A stretch of 64,000 nucleotides of DNA from Inia geoffrensis (lineage: Eukaryota; Chordata; Mammalia; Artiodactyla; Iniidae). Positions 36,590-41,760 of this stretch are shown in pieces. The stretch spans positions 2,105,001-2,169,000 of the forward strand of contig CM070903.1 of the NCBI GenBank assembly GCA_036417435.1, in the 5' to 3' direction. Position numbers and translations under genes: made by a program. Position 1 is the first letter of the stretch. Every line of letters begins with the position of its first letter. Under the pieces are notes generated by a model. The model was not told where the DNA came from. It saw nothing but the letters and a program-made list of their open reading frames with translations, and did no database searches.

Positions 36590-38389
36590 ACGGCAGAGGG
36601 AACCCTGCCCGGGCCTTCGGTCACCCCTTTCTACCTCTCGCCTACCAAGGTCCTGGGCCCCGGGCCCTGTCAGTCACCTGTCAGGGACTCGCCTGCTTCT
36701 CAGGGAGCCACCTCTGCAGACACACAGGCTCAGCTTTCCCTCCTATTCCTCTGTCCATCCTCCTTCTCCCAAAGAGGCGTCCACATCTCTGCTGCCGCCA
36801 CTGCTGCCCTCCTCTGTCCTTGAACATTTCTCGTTCTCTTTTCTCATTTAGTTTTCAAGAAGGTGAAGAGATGAAAATACGTGTTAAATCTATGCAGTGT
36901 CTCTATTCCATTTTTTTCCTCATAACCCCCTTTCCCATTTCTTCTATGTTTCTGAATTTTTAATTAACGTATACTATTGGAAATCCTTTACAGATTACTC
37001 CATTTCTTCAGGTATTAAACTCTTCCGTTTGCTGGACTATTTTCTCTCATTCACAGCAGTGGGCCTCTTGAGACGTTGAATAACTTTTCTGTAAGAGAAT
37101 TCTCCCACATTCTGTACACTCTTCATATTACATGTAGGTAATTAAATACATTCCTTGTAACACTATAATCGGGCACAAAAATTAGACTAGATTCAATAGA
37201 GAGCCCAGGGAAGTCATCTAGAATGTTAACTCTTCACGTTAGTAGATTACAAACTGGTGATCAGAAAGGAATAACAGCAAGAATCACAATTACATGAACA
37301 TGAGTAACAACAGGAAATTCTTCATACACCTTGGTTAAAATCAGATTACCAGTATTAACAAGTCACAATCCAAACATTTTCTACCAATAATATCTAATCT
37401 TACCAGAAATTAGTCTTCCAGTAAGATAATTCAAAGTCAATTATTTCCTCAGAACAAGTCATTAGAGGAACAATTACAAACAAAAGGGCAAACGGGAGGA
37501 TTGATCTGGTTTCCCTCCTAATTTTTTTTAAATAAATTTATTTATTTTTAATTTTTATTTTTGGCTGTGTTGGGTCTTCGTTGCTGCGTGCAGGCCTTCT
37601 CTAGTTGTGGCGAGCGAGGACTACTCTTCGTTGCAGTGTGCAGGCTTCCCATTGCAGTGGCTTCTCTTGTTGCAGAGCATGGGCTCTAGGTGTGTGGACT
37701 TCAGTAGTTGTGGCACACAGGCTCAATAGTTGTGGCACACAGGCTCAGTAGTTGTGGCATGCGAGCTCTAGAGCGCAGGCTCAGTAGTTGTAGTGCACGG
37801 GCTTAGCTGCTCCGTGGCATGTGGGATCTTCCCGGGCCAGGGCTCGAGCCCGTGTCCCCTACATTGGCAGGCGGATTCTTAACCACTGTACCACCAAGGA
37901 AGCCCCTCCTTCATAATTTTTAAGGAACATCTTTCTGTTCCTTAAACAGAAAAGGAACACCCTTAAGAGAAGAGACAGGAGCTCAGGGCAGAGAGAAGAC
38001 CTCATAAGGCAGCAGACAGAGGCACCTGCTCTAATGTGGAATCGGAGTGTGCGTCTCCTTTCCAAAATGCCATGAGGAGTCAGAAGCCATTCCTATAAAA
38101 ATGGGCCTTCAGCTCAGAAGTGTCCCATTTCTACCATCCTATGTCTTGTCAAGAAAATCAACACATTCCTTAGAGAAGAAGGTCCACAATTGCGTGGCTC
38201 CACTCAGTTTCCTGAGAACTTAGCCTTTAACTCTTACTACTTCACTTGCTCACACAAATGTCTACAAAATGAGGAGGGAGATGCAGCGAAAACCAGAGGC
38301 ACCGTACCTTCTCCATTCCATCGGTTCTCTTGGAAGCTGCTGGGAGAGCGTCGGATAAATAGAGGTAAATAAATTCTGATCTCCAGCAC
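764..38389 (-). CDS. TRAPPC10: TRAPPC10, coding exons 2-14 with introns (5' and 3' ends of the gene lie outside the window)
   Basis: TRAPPC10 is the Trs130-type subunit specific to the TRAPPII complex, a guanine-nucleotide exchange factor for Golgi Rabs (Rab1/Rab11 class) acting in late Golgi and endosomal traffic. Thirteen minus-strand blocks translate to segments that match mammalian TRAPPC10 in order, for example RSYGRAPKMIHLESNF, KWQNVLKAHSSVDWLI, DLSHATIEMYTSIGRI and FSIEKNNYRKTAEWLTKHK. Splice phases agree at every junction, and the joined 2171 nt have no stop or frameshift, so the gene looks functional. The N-terminal alpha-solenoid half and the start of the beta-sandwich half are present. 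The start codon exon and the C-terminal exons are missing only because the window ends. Exon numbers assume one upstream coding exon, as I recall for human. Confidence 0.97.
2202..2642 (+). mobile_element. MLT1 LTR (ERVL-MaLR)
   Basis: The sequence opens TATGGACTGAATG, carries GATGAGGTCATGAGGG, and ends with the typical CCTCCAGAACTGTGAGAAAATA (spread over 2551-2580) and ATTTTGTTATGGCAGC blocks. A pyrimidine-only stretch has expanded in its middle (about 2320-2480). It is an old solitary LTR with no coding content. Confidence 0.8.
2320..2480 (+). repeat. Long polypyrimidine tract with internal duplication
   Basis: About 160 bp are almost wholly C and T on the plus strand. The phrase CTCCCTCTCTCTGAGTCTCT occurs twice (near 2366 and 2427), so the tract grew partly by local duplication inside the MLT1 LTR. 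Confidence 0.7.
2905..3425 (+). mobile_element. Old L1 3' end fragment (L1M type)
   Basis: Phrases typical of the end of L1 ORF2 and the following UTR are present: GGGATGAACACAGTGTGGTCC, AATGAAATGCTGACACATGC, GCATGATTCCATTTACGTGA, and a closing region on loss of register. The fragment is diverged and 5' truncated. Confidence 0.7.
3107..3246 (+). repeat. Minisatellite, 35 bp x 4
   Basis: Four head-to-tail copies begin at 3107, 3142, 3177 and 3212, each starting ATAGAAAGTGG and ending GGGGACTTGGG. Copy 2 differs by a single A to G change, and the other three are identical. The unit derives from the L1 phrase for 'agtggttgccagggactgg'. Confidence 0.95.
3894..4006 (-). CDS. TRAPPC10: TRAPPC10 exon 13
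   Basis: This 113-nt exon (1 nt + 37 codons + 1 nt, about residues 537-575) reads YLQTSSLLASDRHLTGNERE then YFCREILSFASRQADSP. The acceptor CACCCAG follows a U12-like branch site, and the donor is GTAAGG. The first base completes a split Asn codon from exon 12, and the last opens a split Gly codon. Confidence 0.96.
4007..4310 (-). other. TRAPPC10 intron 12, predicted U12-type (minor spliceosome) intron
   Basis: On the minus strand the intron opens with GTATCCTTT, matching the U12 5' splice consensus RTATCCTTT at every base. Near its end lies CCCTTGAC, matching the U12 branch consensus YCCTTRAC, with the candidate branch A at 4022, 15 nt from the end of the intron. That lies inside the usual 10-20 nt spacing. 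There is no long polypyrimidine tract, as expected for this class. The intron is 304 bp, the shortest here. Confidence 0.85.
4311..4451 (-). CDS. TRAPPC10: TRAPPC10 exon 12
   Basis: This 141-nt exon (1 + 46 codons + 2 nt, about residues 490-537) reads RKKSPQKAEIYLQGALKNYL, AEGWALPITHTRKQLAECQK, HLGQIE. These are tetratricopeptide-like helices in the centre of the protein. The acceptor is TTGCAAG. The donor is GTATCCTTTC, the U12-type consensus and unlike every other donor in this gene segment. Confidence 0.96.
4452..6783 (-). other. TRAPPC10 intron 11
   Basis: The intron holds a long-type CHR SINE (5311-5677) and an AT-rich stretch with TATATA runs near 6508-6545. Faint MIR-like remnants may occur near 4790-4870 and 5745-5860, but I could not assign them firmly. 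Confidence 0.7.
5311..5677 (-). mobile_element. CHR SINE, long type
   Basis: Read on the minus strand it starts GGGCTTCCCTGGTGGCGCAG and runs through repeated 'CACAACTACTGAGCC' units to an A/T-rich tail. It is tRNA-derived with box A and box B remnants. Imperfect target duplications CTCCCCCATTTTT (5298-5310) and CTCCCCCAGTTTTT (5677-5690) bracket it. Confidence 0.92.
6784..6875 (-). CDS. TRAPPC10: TRAPPC10 exon 11
   Basis: This 92-nt exon (30 codons + 2 nt, about residues 460-490) reads DLSHATIEMYTSIGRIRSAK then FVGKDLAEFY. The acceptor is TTCCGCAG. The donor GTAATT is weaker than average. The exon ends with AT of a split Met codon, and the G comes from exon 12. Confidence 0.97.
6876..7651 (-). 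other. TRAPPC10 intron 10
   Basis: This 776-bp intron is AT-rich. I see no recognisable repeat, and its plus-strand open frames resemble no protein I know. Confidence 0.65.
7652..7728 (-). CDS. TRAPPC10: TRAPPC10 exon 10
   Basis: This short 77-nt exon (2 nt + 25 codons, about residues 434-459) reads NTAQSPYKKLREALSSGEAF then ENLYL. The acceptor is GTTTAAG and the donor GTGAGT after a TTA codon. Both phases fit the neighbouring exons. Confidence 0.94.
7729..8705 (-). other. TRAPPC10 intron 9
   Basis: This 977-bp intron has one short tRNA-derived SINE (8376-8505). The rest is unassigned AT-rich sequence. Confidence 0.7.
8376..8505 (-). mobile_element. Short tRNA-derived SINE (older CHR-like type)
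   Basis: The minus strand reads from a GGGACTTGCCTGGTGG head through a promoter-like GGTTCCATCC region to a TTCTTT-rich tail. An exact 10-bp target duplication ACAATTTCTT flanks it at 8366-8375 and 8506-8515. Confidence 0.85.
8706..8820 (-). CDS. TRAPPC10: TRAPPC10 exon 9
   Basis: This 115-nt exon (38 codons + 1 nt, about residues 396-434) reads LKSLGYLCGLVSEQGPNSED then LNRTVDLLAGLGAERPET. The acceptor is TCAACAG and the donor GTACTT. The last base opens a split Ala codon. The exon was found by reading the minus strand in frame between exons 8 and 10. Confidence 0.95.
8821..9426 (-). other. TRAPPC10 intron 8
   Basis: This 606-bp intron is moderately GC-rich in its left half (near 9050-9420). 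No repeat was recognised. Confidence 0.65.
9427..9573 (-). CDS. TRAPPC10: TRAPPC10 exon 8
   Basis: This 147-nt exon is exactly 49 codons (phase 0 at both ends, about residues 347-395), so skipping it would keep frame. It reads VSVPPGALDCWVFLSCLEVL, then QRIEGCCDRAQIDSN and GLWSYATEK. The acceptor is CCCCCAG and the donor GTAACT. The long intron 7 lies upstream and a 606-bp intron downstream. Confidence 0.97.
10620..10960. other. CpG-rich intronic block
   Basis: CpG dinucleotides are clearly denser here than in surrounding intron sequence, for example GCAGGGCGCGCAGCCGAGG and GTGCAGCGCGCTGGG. There are open frames on both strands of 60-157 codons, but none resembles a known protein. GC-rich sequence favours chance open frames. 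Confidence 0.5.
11440..11865 (-). mobile_element. Old L1 fragment, antisense (L1M type)
   Basis: The phrase CACCTTTTCATATGCCTACT followed by GGCCATCTGGATAGC (11789-11822) and the preceding GTGATGGACATTTGGGTTAT are hallmarks of the reverse complement of the 3' half of L1 ORF2. It is heavily diverged. Confidence 0.65.
12330..12698 (+). mobile_element. L2 LINE 3' fragment
   Basis: The end of the fragment reads CAGTGCCTACAATAAATGCT ... GGTGCTCAACAAAA ... TGAATGAATGAA, the characteristic L2 3' end. The upstream part, with ACCTGGCTTCCAGTACC, also fits L2. Confidence 0.65.
12700..13215 (+). mobile_element. Further L2-like 3' fragments (two in a row)
   Basis: Two more L2-style ends follow in the same direction: CACAGTGCCCAGCAGGTAAG (12959-12978) and GTGTCTGGTACACAGCAAGT (13178-13197). 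Divergence is high and boundaries are approximate. Confidence 0.45.
13560..13800 (+). mobile_element. Old L1 3' fragment
   Basis: Phrases like AAGGCAATTTGGCAACGTAC, the diverged 'actggccattctacttgtatg' and AATCCAAATGTCCGAAACAGG match the C-terminal ORF2 region of old mammalian L1s. Confidence 0.6.
14870..15540. other. GC-rich intronic stretch
   Basis: GC content is visibly raised, with moderate CpG, and several overlapping open frames exist on both strands. None shows recognisable domains, splice-consistent borders or homology, so I treat it as non-coding intron. Confidence 0.5.
16570..16760 (+). mobile_element. MIR SINE
   Basis: The core phrase AAGTCATCTAACCACTTCC then CTTTCCTCATTTATAAAATGG (16637-16682) matches the conserved MIR core. 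It is diverged and lacks clear ends. Confidence 0.6.
17484..17731 (-). CDS. TRAPPC10: TRAPPC10 exon 7
   Basis: This 248-nt exon (2 nt + 82 codons, about residues 264-346) includes GANWLTFFCQPVKSWNGLI, LRKPIDMEKR, LLDLRSYLFSRQCTLLLF and ends VQELKLLE. The acceptor is TTTTAG and the donor is GTGAGT directly after the final GAA codon. It is the second longest coding exon in the window. Confidence 0.97.
18610..18950 (+). mobile_element. L2 LINE 3' fragment
   Basis: AGAACAGGGCCTGGCGCAGAG then GGGCTCTCAGGAAGTATCTG and a terminal TGAATGAAC mark an L2 3' end. Confidence 0.65.
19420..19700 (+). mobile_element. Old L1 3' fragment
   Basis: GATGTCTATCACAGCACTGC, AACAACCCAAATGTCCAACG and ATCCACACCATGAAGCACTC follow the order of the ORF2 C-terminal region of old L1 elements. 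Confidence 0.65.
20195..20306 (-). CDS. TRAPPC10: TRAPPC10 exon 6
   Basis: This 112-nt exon (37 codons + 1 nt, about residues 227-264) reads EELAFVFEMLQQFEDALV, QYDELDALFSQYVVNFGAG. It is an acidic helical stretch of the alpha-solenoid half. The acceptor is preceded by GGGTAAATAG, a weak pyrimidine tract next to the AG although a run of T lies just upstream. The donor is GTGAGT. The last base starts a split Asp codon finished by exon 7. Confidence 0.96.
20307..22472 (-). other. TRAPPC10 intron 5
   Basis: One long-type CHR SINE occurs at 21580-21940. I recognise nothing else in 20307-21579 or 21957-22472. Confidence 0.7.
21580..21940 (+). mobile_element. CHR SINE, long type
   Basis: It starts GGGACTTCCCTGGTGGCACA, contains several CCACAACTACTGAGCC units and ends in (AAT)n and A-rich tail. 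Near-identical target duplications around 'agagaaagagttg' lie at about 21568-21580 and 21943-21956. Confidence 0.93.
22473..22668 (-). CDS. TRAPPC10: TRAPPC10 exon 5
   Basis: This 196-nt exon (1 + 65 codons, about residues 161-226) reads CVVLSDPLKDSSRTQESW, then a hydrophobic helix TLLLMSFTKNLGKFEDDM, and ends FCDYFMVQ. The acceptor is CCACAG and the donor GTACTT. It leaves on a codon boundary into exon 6 (EELAF...). Confidence 0.97.
23045..23405 (+). mobile_element. L2 LINE 3' fragment
   Basis: The CT-rich body with CACACCCTCACTGAACCTC and the 3' part CCAGACTGTGAGCGCCTCGAG then AATAAATACTTGATAAATAAA match an L2 3' end. Confidence 0.6.
24500..24740 (+). mobile_element. Old L1 3' fragment
   Basis: TTATCCTAAGGAAATAATTA followed by ATGATGTTTACAATTTTATA and a diverged 'actatggactactat' block is the L1M ORF2 terminal signature. 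Confidence 0.6.
25126..25440 (+). mobile_element. CHR SINE, long type
   Basis: It starts AGGACTTCCCTGGTGGTGCA, with the standard tRNA-like head, CCACAACTACTGAGCC body and A-rich tail. Target duplications AAAAACCACTCA (25114-25125) and AAAACACCACTCA (ending 25451) differ by one insertion. Confidence 0.92.
25980..26200 (+). mobile_element. L2-like fragment
   Basis: The order CACTCTGGAACCTTCTGTCT ... AGAGCAGGGACAAGGCTCAC ... CATCCCCAGCACCTCAAGTG is that of the L2 3' region. It is diverged. Confidence 0.5.
26600..26755 (+). mobile_element. L2-like 3' fragment
   Basis: The order of CACGAGGAGAGGGACCTAGTC and GTCAGGCATCGGACAGGTGC is that of the L2 3' end. The match is weak. Confidence 0.4.
26825..27021 (-). 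CDS. TRAPPC10: TRAPPC10 exon 4
   Basis: This 197-nt exon (65 codons + 2 nt, about residues 96-161) starts DTEVYKATVKDDLTKW and continues through a lysine-rich NDAKKKNKTN turn to DKIRNDFCNKQSD. The acceptor is TTTTCAG and the donor GTAAGTG. It begins on a codon boundary and ends inside an Arg codon completed by the first base of exon 5. Confidence 0.97.
29183..29416 (+). mobile_element. hAT-type non-autonomous DNA transposon (MER1-like)
   Basis: The terminal inverted repeats read CAGGGTTCCCCAACC at the left and GGTTGGGGACCGCTG at the right. The inner phrases GGAACCGGGCCACGCAGCAG and AACCGGTCCCCGGTGCC match the MER1 family. Flanking 8-bp duplications CTAGAAAC (29175-29182) and CTATAAAC (29417-29424) match at 7 of 8 bases. 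No transposase is present. Confidence 0.88.
29543..29846 (+). mobile_element. CHR SINE, long type
   Basis: It starts GGAACTTCCCAGGTGGCGCA and contains the CCACAACTACTGAG units and an (ATTA)n tail. An exact 12-bp target duplication AAACTATCAATA flanks it (29531-29542 and 29849-29860). Confidence 0.93.
29874..30087 (+). mobile_element. CHR SINE, short type, with pure poly(A) tail
   Basis: It starts GGGCTTCCCTGGTGGCGCAG, continues GGTTGAGAGTCCACCTGCC and ends in about 21 A. No target duplication is seen: the left flank is AAAACAAGA, and the right flank goes straight into a headless long-type SINE. Confidence 0.9.
30088..30360 (+). mobile_element. CHR SINE, long type, lacking its first ~30 bp
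   Basis: It opens at GAATCTGCCTGCCAATGCAGG, inside the tRNA-like head, directly after the poly(A) of the previous SINE. The body (CCACAACTACTGAGCC, GAAGCCACCACAATGAG) and A/T tail are normal. Confidence 0.88.
30361..30690 (+). mobile_element. Old L1 fragment, ORF2 3' part
   Basis: Phrases such as AAAATTAATTAATTAA are tail, but further on AAAACTATTAAAAGAAAACAC and CAAGGCCTTCCTAAACACAA match the ORF2 region near the C terminus. It is highly diverged, with uncertain borders. Confidence 0.5.
30691..32760 (+). mobile_element. Old L1 fragment covering ORF2 endonuclease to RT region
   Basis: Diverged ORF2 coding remnants run in order. An endonuclease-like 'IIEDFNIPLS' is at about 30750. RT remnants 'MIISTRYEKAFNRIQ' follow at 32199, with a degraded catalytic region near 32480-32520. 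There are many stops and frameshifts. A short-type SINE at 31444-31651 interrupts it. Confidence 0.7.
31444..31651 (-). mobile_element. CHR SINE, short type
   Basis: The plus strand reads poly(T) then GCGGTACGCGGGCCTCTCAC and ends CAGGGAAGCCC. The target duplication CAGAGCAT lies at 31437-31444 and 31652-31659. Confidence 0.93.
33410..33790 (+). mobile_element. Possible retroviral LTR fragment
   Basis: A promoter/polyadenylation style layout is seen: CCAATAAAAACCCTGGGCG at 33594, then AAGCTCCCCTGGTGG, a hairpin-like TCACATGTGCTATCACACTTG and GTGACTCCACTGGGAAAGG. The layout resembles old mammalian ERV LTRs, but I cannot name the family or fix its ends. No coding retroviral sequence is seen. 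Confidence 0.4.
34010..34190 (-). mobile_element. L2-like 3' fragment, antisense
   Basis: The order CTCAATGGGCGTCCCTGAGC, CCTCCTGCACCAGACACGG, CAGTCCCCTGCCCCCAGAGA is the reverse complement order of the L2 3' end. Confidence 0.5.
34514..34649 (-). CDS. TRAPPC10: TRAPPC10 exon 3
   Basis: This 136-nt exon (1 + 45 codons, about residues 50-95) reads SYGRAPKMIHLESNF...LHIYWTECC. The acceptor is TTTATAG and the donor is a strong GTAAGT. The first base completes the split Arg codon from exon 2, and the exon ends on a codon boundary. A longer open frame runs past both ends, but the flanking residues are intronic. Confidence 0.97.
35170..36170 (-). mobile_element. Old L1 fragment, antisense
   Basis: Plus-strand phrases such as CTGGATTTTGTACTTTTTAT then CCAATCTAAGGAGTCTC, and CATGTCTGAAAATGTTTCCC, follow the reverse-complement order of the ORF1/ORF2 junction region of old L1s. 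Borders are approximate. Confidence 0.55.
36560..36589. repeat. (CA)n microsatellite
   Basis: About 15 uninterrupted CA units lie between GCTTTA and CCACGGCAG. Confidence 0.95.
37521..37905 (-). mobile_element. CHR SINE, long type
   Basis: The plus strand begins with an A/T-rich tail then TTTTTGGCTGTGTTGGGTCT and ends CCACCAAGGAAGCCC. An extra 'caggctcaatagttgtggcacacaggctcagtag' duplication lengthens it. Flanks CCTCCTAATTTTT and CCTCCTTCATAATTTTT form an imperfect target duplication. Confidence 0.9.
38308..38389 (-). CDS. TRAPPC10: TRAPPC10 exon 2
   Basis: This 82-nt exon encodes about residues 23-50, reading AGDQNLFTSIYPTLSQQ then LPREPMEWR. The acceptor ends ...TTGTAG and the donor is GTACGG. 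It enters with two bases of a split Cys codon and leaves with two bases of a split Arg codon, which exon 3 completes. It is the most 5' coding exon seen here. No match to the preceding N-terminal segment was found between 38390 and 64000. Confidence 0.96.
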
Positions 38390-39307
38390 CTACAACAGGA
38401 ATAAAAATGGCATTTTTAGGTAAATATAGGAAAAATGGACTCTAAAATTTATTAATTGGTATTTTTAGGCAACTTAATAATTTAGCAGAATGACATCACA
38501 AAAAAAGATTTTCTCGTATCTTTAAATAAGTGGTTTCAAGAAAAACCAGGACTCGACACATGACCTAACTAACCCTCGCCCGGCCTCTCTGAGGTGGGTA
38601 TGATTCTCCCCACGAGGAGGAGGGGGAGGGTCAGGAAAGTGGAGTCACCAGCCGGGGTCTGACAGCTAAGGAGGCGGAGCGGGCCCAGCTCCAGCCAGCC
38701 TCACTGCTGCGTCAGCTCATACCGCAGCTGCTCTCTTCAACTTGGACAAAACAGCCATGAAACTCCAGGCAGAATAGGAAACCCGGACAAGTGAACATGA
38801 GTTTCTTCACCAAAATAAGCTTGATACGCATCCAAATGCCACGAGGAGCCAAGCCGTACAGTACGCTCGCTGTGCCCGTGCCACCCAGGACACCGGACAC
38901 GCCTGCTCTCGTCCAGTCCACACGGGAAGTCCTGGAGGCAGACCCAACCTCACGGACAAGAAAGGGGAGCACAAAGCTGGCTGGCTGCGGAGACCAGTGA
39001 GGAACCCAGGAGTGTCTGACTTCACATGCTAAGCGGTTAATTCAGCTCTTTCATCCTAGCTTTGACGGAACTGAAAAATCCACTTAGCTCTCATAAAATG
39101 ATTGCATAACCATATCGCACTTAGGCTTAAAAAGAACCTTTCAGTAGATGACTCAAATTCTTATGCTCAGAGGATCCTCTAACTTTAAGCAAAACCATTT
39201 TCCATTTGCTTTTCTATTGATCTTAAAGAAATCATTGGGAATTGATGTGGGCCATTAACACATTTGCTTATTTTGCTATCATGAGCCCCCCAAAAAAACC
39301 AAAACAG

Positions 39308-39522
39308 GGGCTTCCCTGGTGGCACAGTGGTTGGGAGTCCGCCTGGCGATGCAGGGGACGCGGGTTCGTGCCCCGGTCCGGGAGGGTCCCGCATGCCGCG
39401 GAGCGGCTGGGCCCGTGGGCCGTGGCCGCTGGGCCTGTGTGTCCGGGGCCTGTGCTCCGCAACGGGAGAGGCCACAGCAGTGAGAGGCCCGCGTACCGCA
39501 AAAAACAAAACAAAAAACAAAA
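39308..39522 (+). mobile_element. CHR SINE, short type
   Basis: It starts GGGCTTCCCTGGTGGCACAG and keeps a very CpG-rich body, GAGCGGCTGGGCCCGTGGGC. The tail is A-rich with interspersed C. The flanks are A/C-rich, so a target duplication cannot be read. Confidence 0.92.
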
Positions 39523-39619
39523 ACTTCCCCAAACCACATAACACAAATGACTGCTGAGAGGAATGGTGTTTCTGGGAACGGTGTTTCTGGGCAGCTGAGC
39601 TGCTTATCAAAGAGGCCGT

Positions 39620-39860
39620 GGGGCACAGTGACTGGACACAGATGCTGAAAGGCTCATGGCCTGGTTCCCACCTAAGCTCCACCACCTACCAGGTGAGTAA
39701 GCATGGGGAGACCACCAAGCCTTTCTGTGCCTTGGGGACCATCTGTGAAATGGGAAAATAAGAATAGCTCCCAACAGGGCTGTGGTGAGACTGAGTGAGT
39801 CAACACAAATAATTCTGAACAAGGCCTGACACAAAGTAAATCCTTAATAAGGGTTATTAT
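39620..39860 (+). mobile_element. MIR SINE
   Basis: CCACCTACCAGGTGAGTAAG, CCTTGGGGACCATCTGTGAA and ATGGGAAAATAAGAATAGC follow the MIR core. The order then matches through GCTGTGGTGAGACTGAG. Confidence 0.75.
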
Positions 39861-40111
39861 TAATAATTTATTGTTGACATAAAAACAACTTTTATGTTTT
39901 AACTCATCATTTTTCATCATGTTCATTTATTTGATAGTTGTCTTAGAAATCAAAATAAGAAAACCCTCAGTTAGCTTCAGATTCCTTATCTTTGAGTGCC
40001 AACTCCTGCTGTCCCTTTTAAAGGTTCTAAGATTAACATATAAAAATCACTACACTTTGCTAAACAGTAATTAGGGCAAACACATAGAAGCTTTCTCCTC
40101 TTTCACTTAGT

Positions 40112-40131
40112 TATATATATATATATATATA
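40112..40131. repeat. (TA)n microsatellite
   Basis: About ten AT units occur directly upstream of the full-length L1. Confidence 0.9.
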
Positions 40132-40176
40132 TGGTCCTTGCAATAAAGTCTCACATAAAGGTACAGGGGGCGGAGT

Positions 40177-40185
40177 CAAGATGGC
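40177..40185 (+). promoter_or_regulatory. YY1-type site at the start of the L1
   Basis: CAAGATGGC stands 11 bp into the element, where L1 elements carry the YY1 site that positions transcription start. Confidence 0.7.
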
Positions 40186-41439
40186 GTACTAGGAGGACGT
40201 GGAATTCGTGTCTCGGAACAACTAGGGCACCTACCAGGCACCAGTGGGGAACCACAGACACCTAAGGGGACAGGACAAACCCCCAACAACTGGGTAGGAG
40301 ATGGGGCGTGGGGGGAGTGAAGAGGGAGGAGAAGTGGAGGCAGGAGGGGGCTGGCGCCCCTGAGGGGCGGCTGGGGGAGGGGAAGGGATCCCACACCTGA
40401 AAGGGGAAATTGGGGGACCACTGGGAGGGCAGAGAATCAAAAGGGAGAGTGGCCAGGTTTCCCCTGCCCAGGAGCCTGATGAAATCCCGGGCCTGATCCT
40501 GTGCCCACCGAGGCCTCCTCCAGCTGTGAGGGTCCCGAGGGAATGGGAGGGAGGGAAGGGGGAGCAAAAGTAAAGGTCAGACCTCCAGGACCAACACCCC
40601 TGAGGGGCAGGTGGGGGAGGGGAGGAGTTCCTACACCCAGCGGGACCCACCCATGAACAGTCTGGGGTCCAGCAGCAACAGGGGAAATCCCGGGGGAGAT
40701 GGTGGGGAGGGGTGTGAAGGAACAGGAGGGAATGGGGCCAGCACTTTCCCTGTCCACTTAGGCACCAGGGAGCCTGTTGGGCTGCCGGGCCTAATCCTCT
40801 GCCCTCCCAGCCTCCCTCCTACTGTGCAGAGCCCAAGCCCCGCCCCTACACTCAGAGACCCCCTCTGAGACTCCCTCCAAGGCGCTGGGACCAAGCCCCA
40901 CCCACACAACCCCACTCAGTGCCCTACCTCCAGACGCCGGAGCGCCACACTCCAGAGGCCCTCCTTTCCACGTGCTGCCTCTCCCCTTCCGCCCTAAGCA
41001 GAGGCCCCACGCTATGCTCAAACGTCACCCGCAACCCGCCTAGGTCCCGCCCCACCCTAAACCCCGCCCCTGCCTATTCCACCCCCACCTGAACTCCGCC
41101 CTCAGAGCCAAGGCTTCTTTTTCTTATTGTTTTTTCCTCTTTTAGACGGGGGTTCTGTTTTACCTTGTTGATTCATTGTTGTTGAGTCTTTTATGTTTCC
41201 TAATAAATCTTTTATGCTTCTAATTTTATTTTATTCTTTATACTTTGTTAGTGATCTCTCCTTTTGTCTTCTTCGCCCCCCCTTTTCTTTCTTTTTTTTT
41301 TTCTTTTTTCTGTTGTGGTTTTATTTTACCTTATTGCAGTTGTTTCAACTATAGTTTTATTTTTCCTAATATACCTTTTATCTTTCCAATTTTATTTTTT
41401 TATTCTTTGATATTATACTGCACTTTTTTTCTTTCTTCC

Positions 41440-41575
41440 TTTTTTTTTTTTTTTTTTTTTTACCATGCCACAAAGCTTGCGAGATCTTGGTTCCCAGGCC
41501 AGAGGTCAGGCCCGAGCTCCTGTGGTGGGAGCTCCGAGTCCAAACCACTGGACTAACAGAGAAACTCAGACCCCA
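41440..41575 (-). mobile_element. tRNA-SINE-like module inside the L1 5' region
   Basis: After a run of T (41441-41461) the sequence follows the minus-oriented SINE at 49320-49437 almost word for word in order. GCTTGCGAGATCTTGG matches GCTTGTGGGGTCTTAG, TTCCCAGGCCAGAGGTC matches CTCCCAGACCAGGGATT, and CCGAGTCCAAACCACTGGAC matches CCGAGTCCTAATCACTGGAC. The T-run is where a reversed SINE tail would be. Confidence 0.7.
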
Positions 41576-41760
41576 GGGAATATTAATTGGAGTGAGGACT
41601 CCCGGAGGTCCTCATCTCAGCACCAAGACCCAGATCTATCCAACTGCCTACAAACTCCGGTGCTTGACATCTCAGTCCAAACAACCAGTAAGACAGGAAT
41701 ACAGCACCACCTATCCAAAAAAAAAAAAAAAAAAAAAAAAAGACAAAAAAATGTTACAGA

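Larger units (their letters stand above)
34650..38307 (-). other. TRAPPC10 intron 2
   Basis: It contains an antisense L1 piece (35170-36170), a CA microsatellite (36560-36589) and a long CHR SINE (37521-37905). 36600-37500 and 37910-38300 hold nothing recognised. An open frame on the minus strand at 34748-35161 resembles no known protein. Confidence 0.7.

Noticed and set aside
40231..40650. Minus-strand proline-rich open frame of 139 codons in the L1 5' UTR
   Set aside because: It is the antisense of the G-rich L1 5' UTR. Low-complexity composition and lack of homology argue against a protein.
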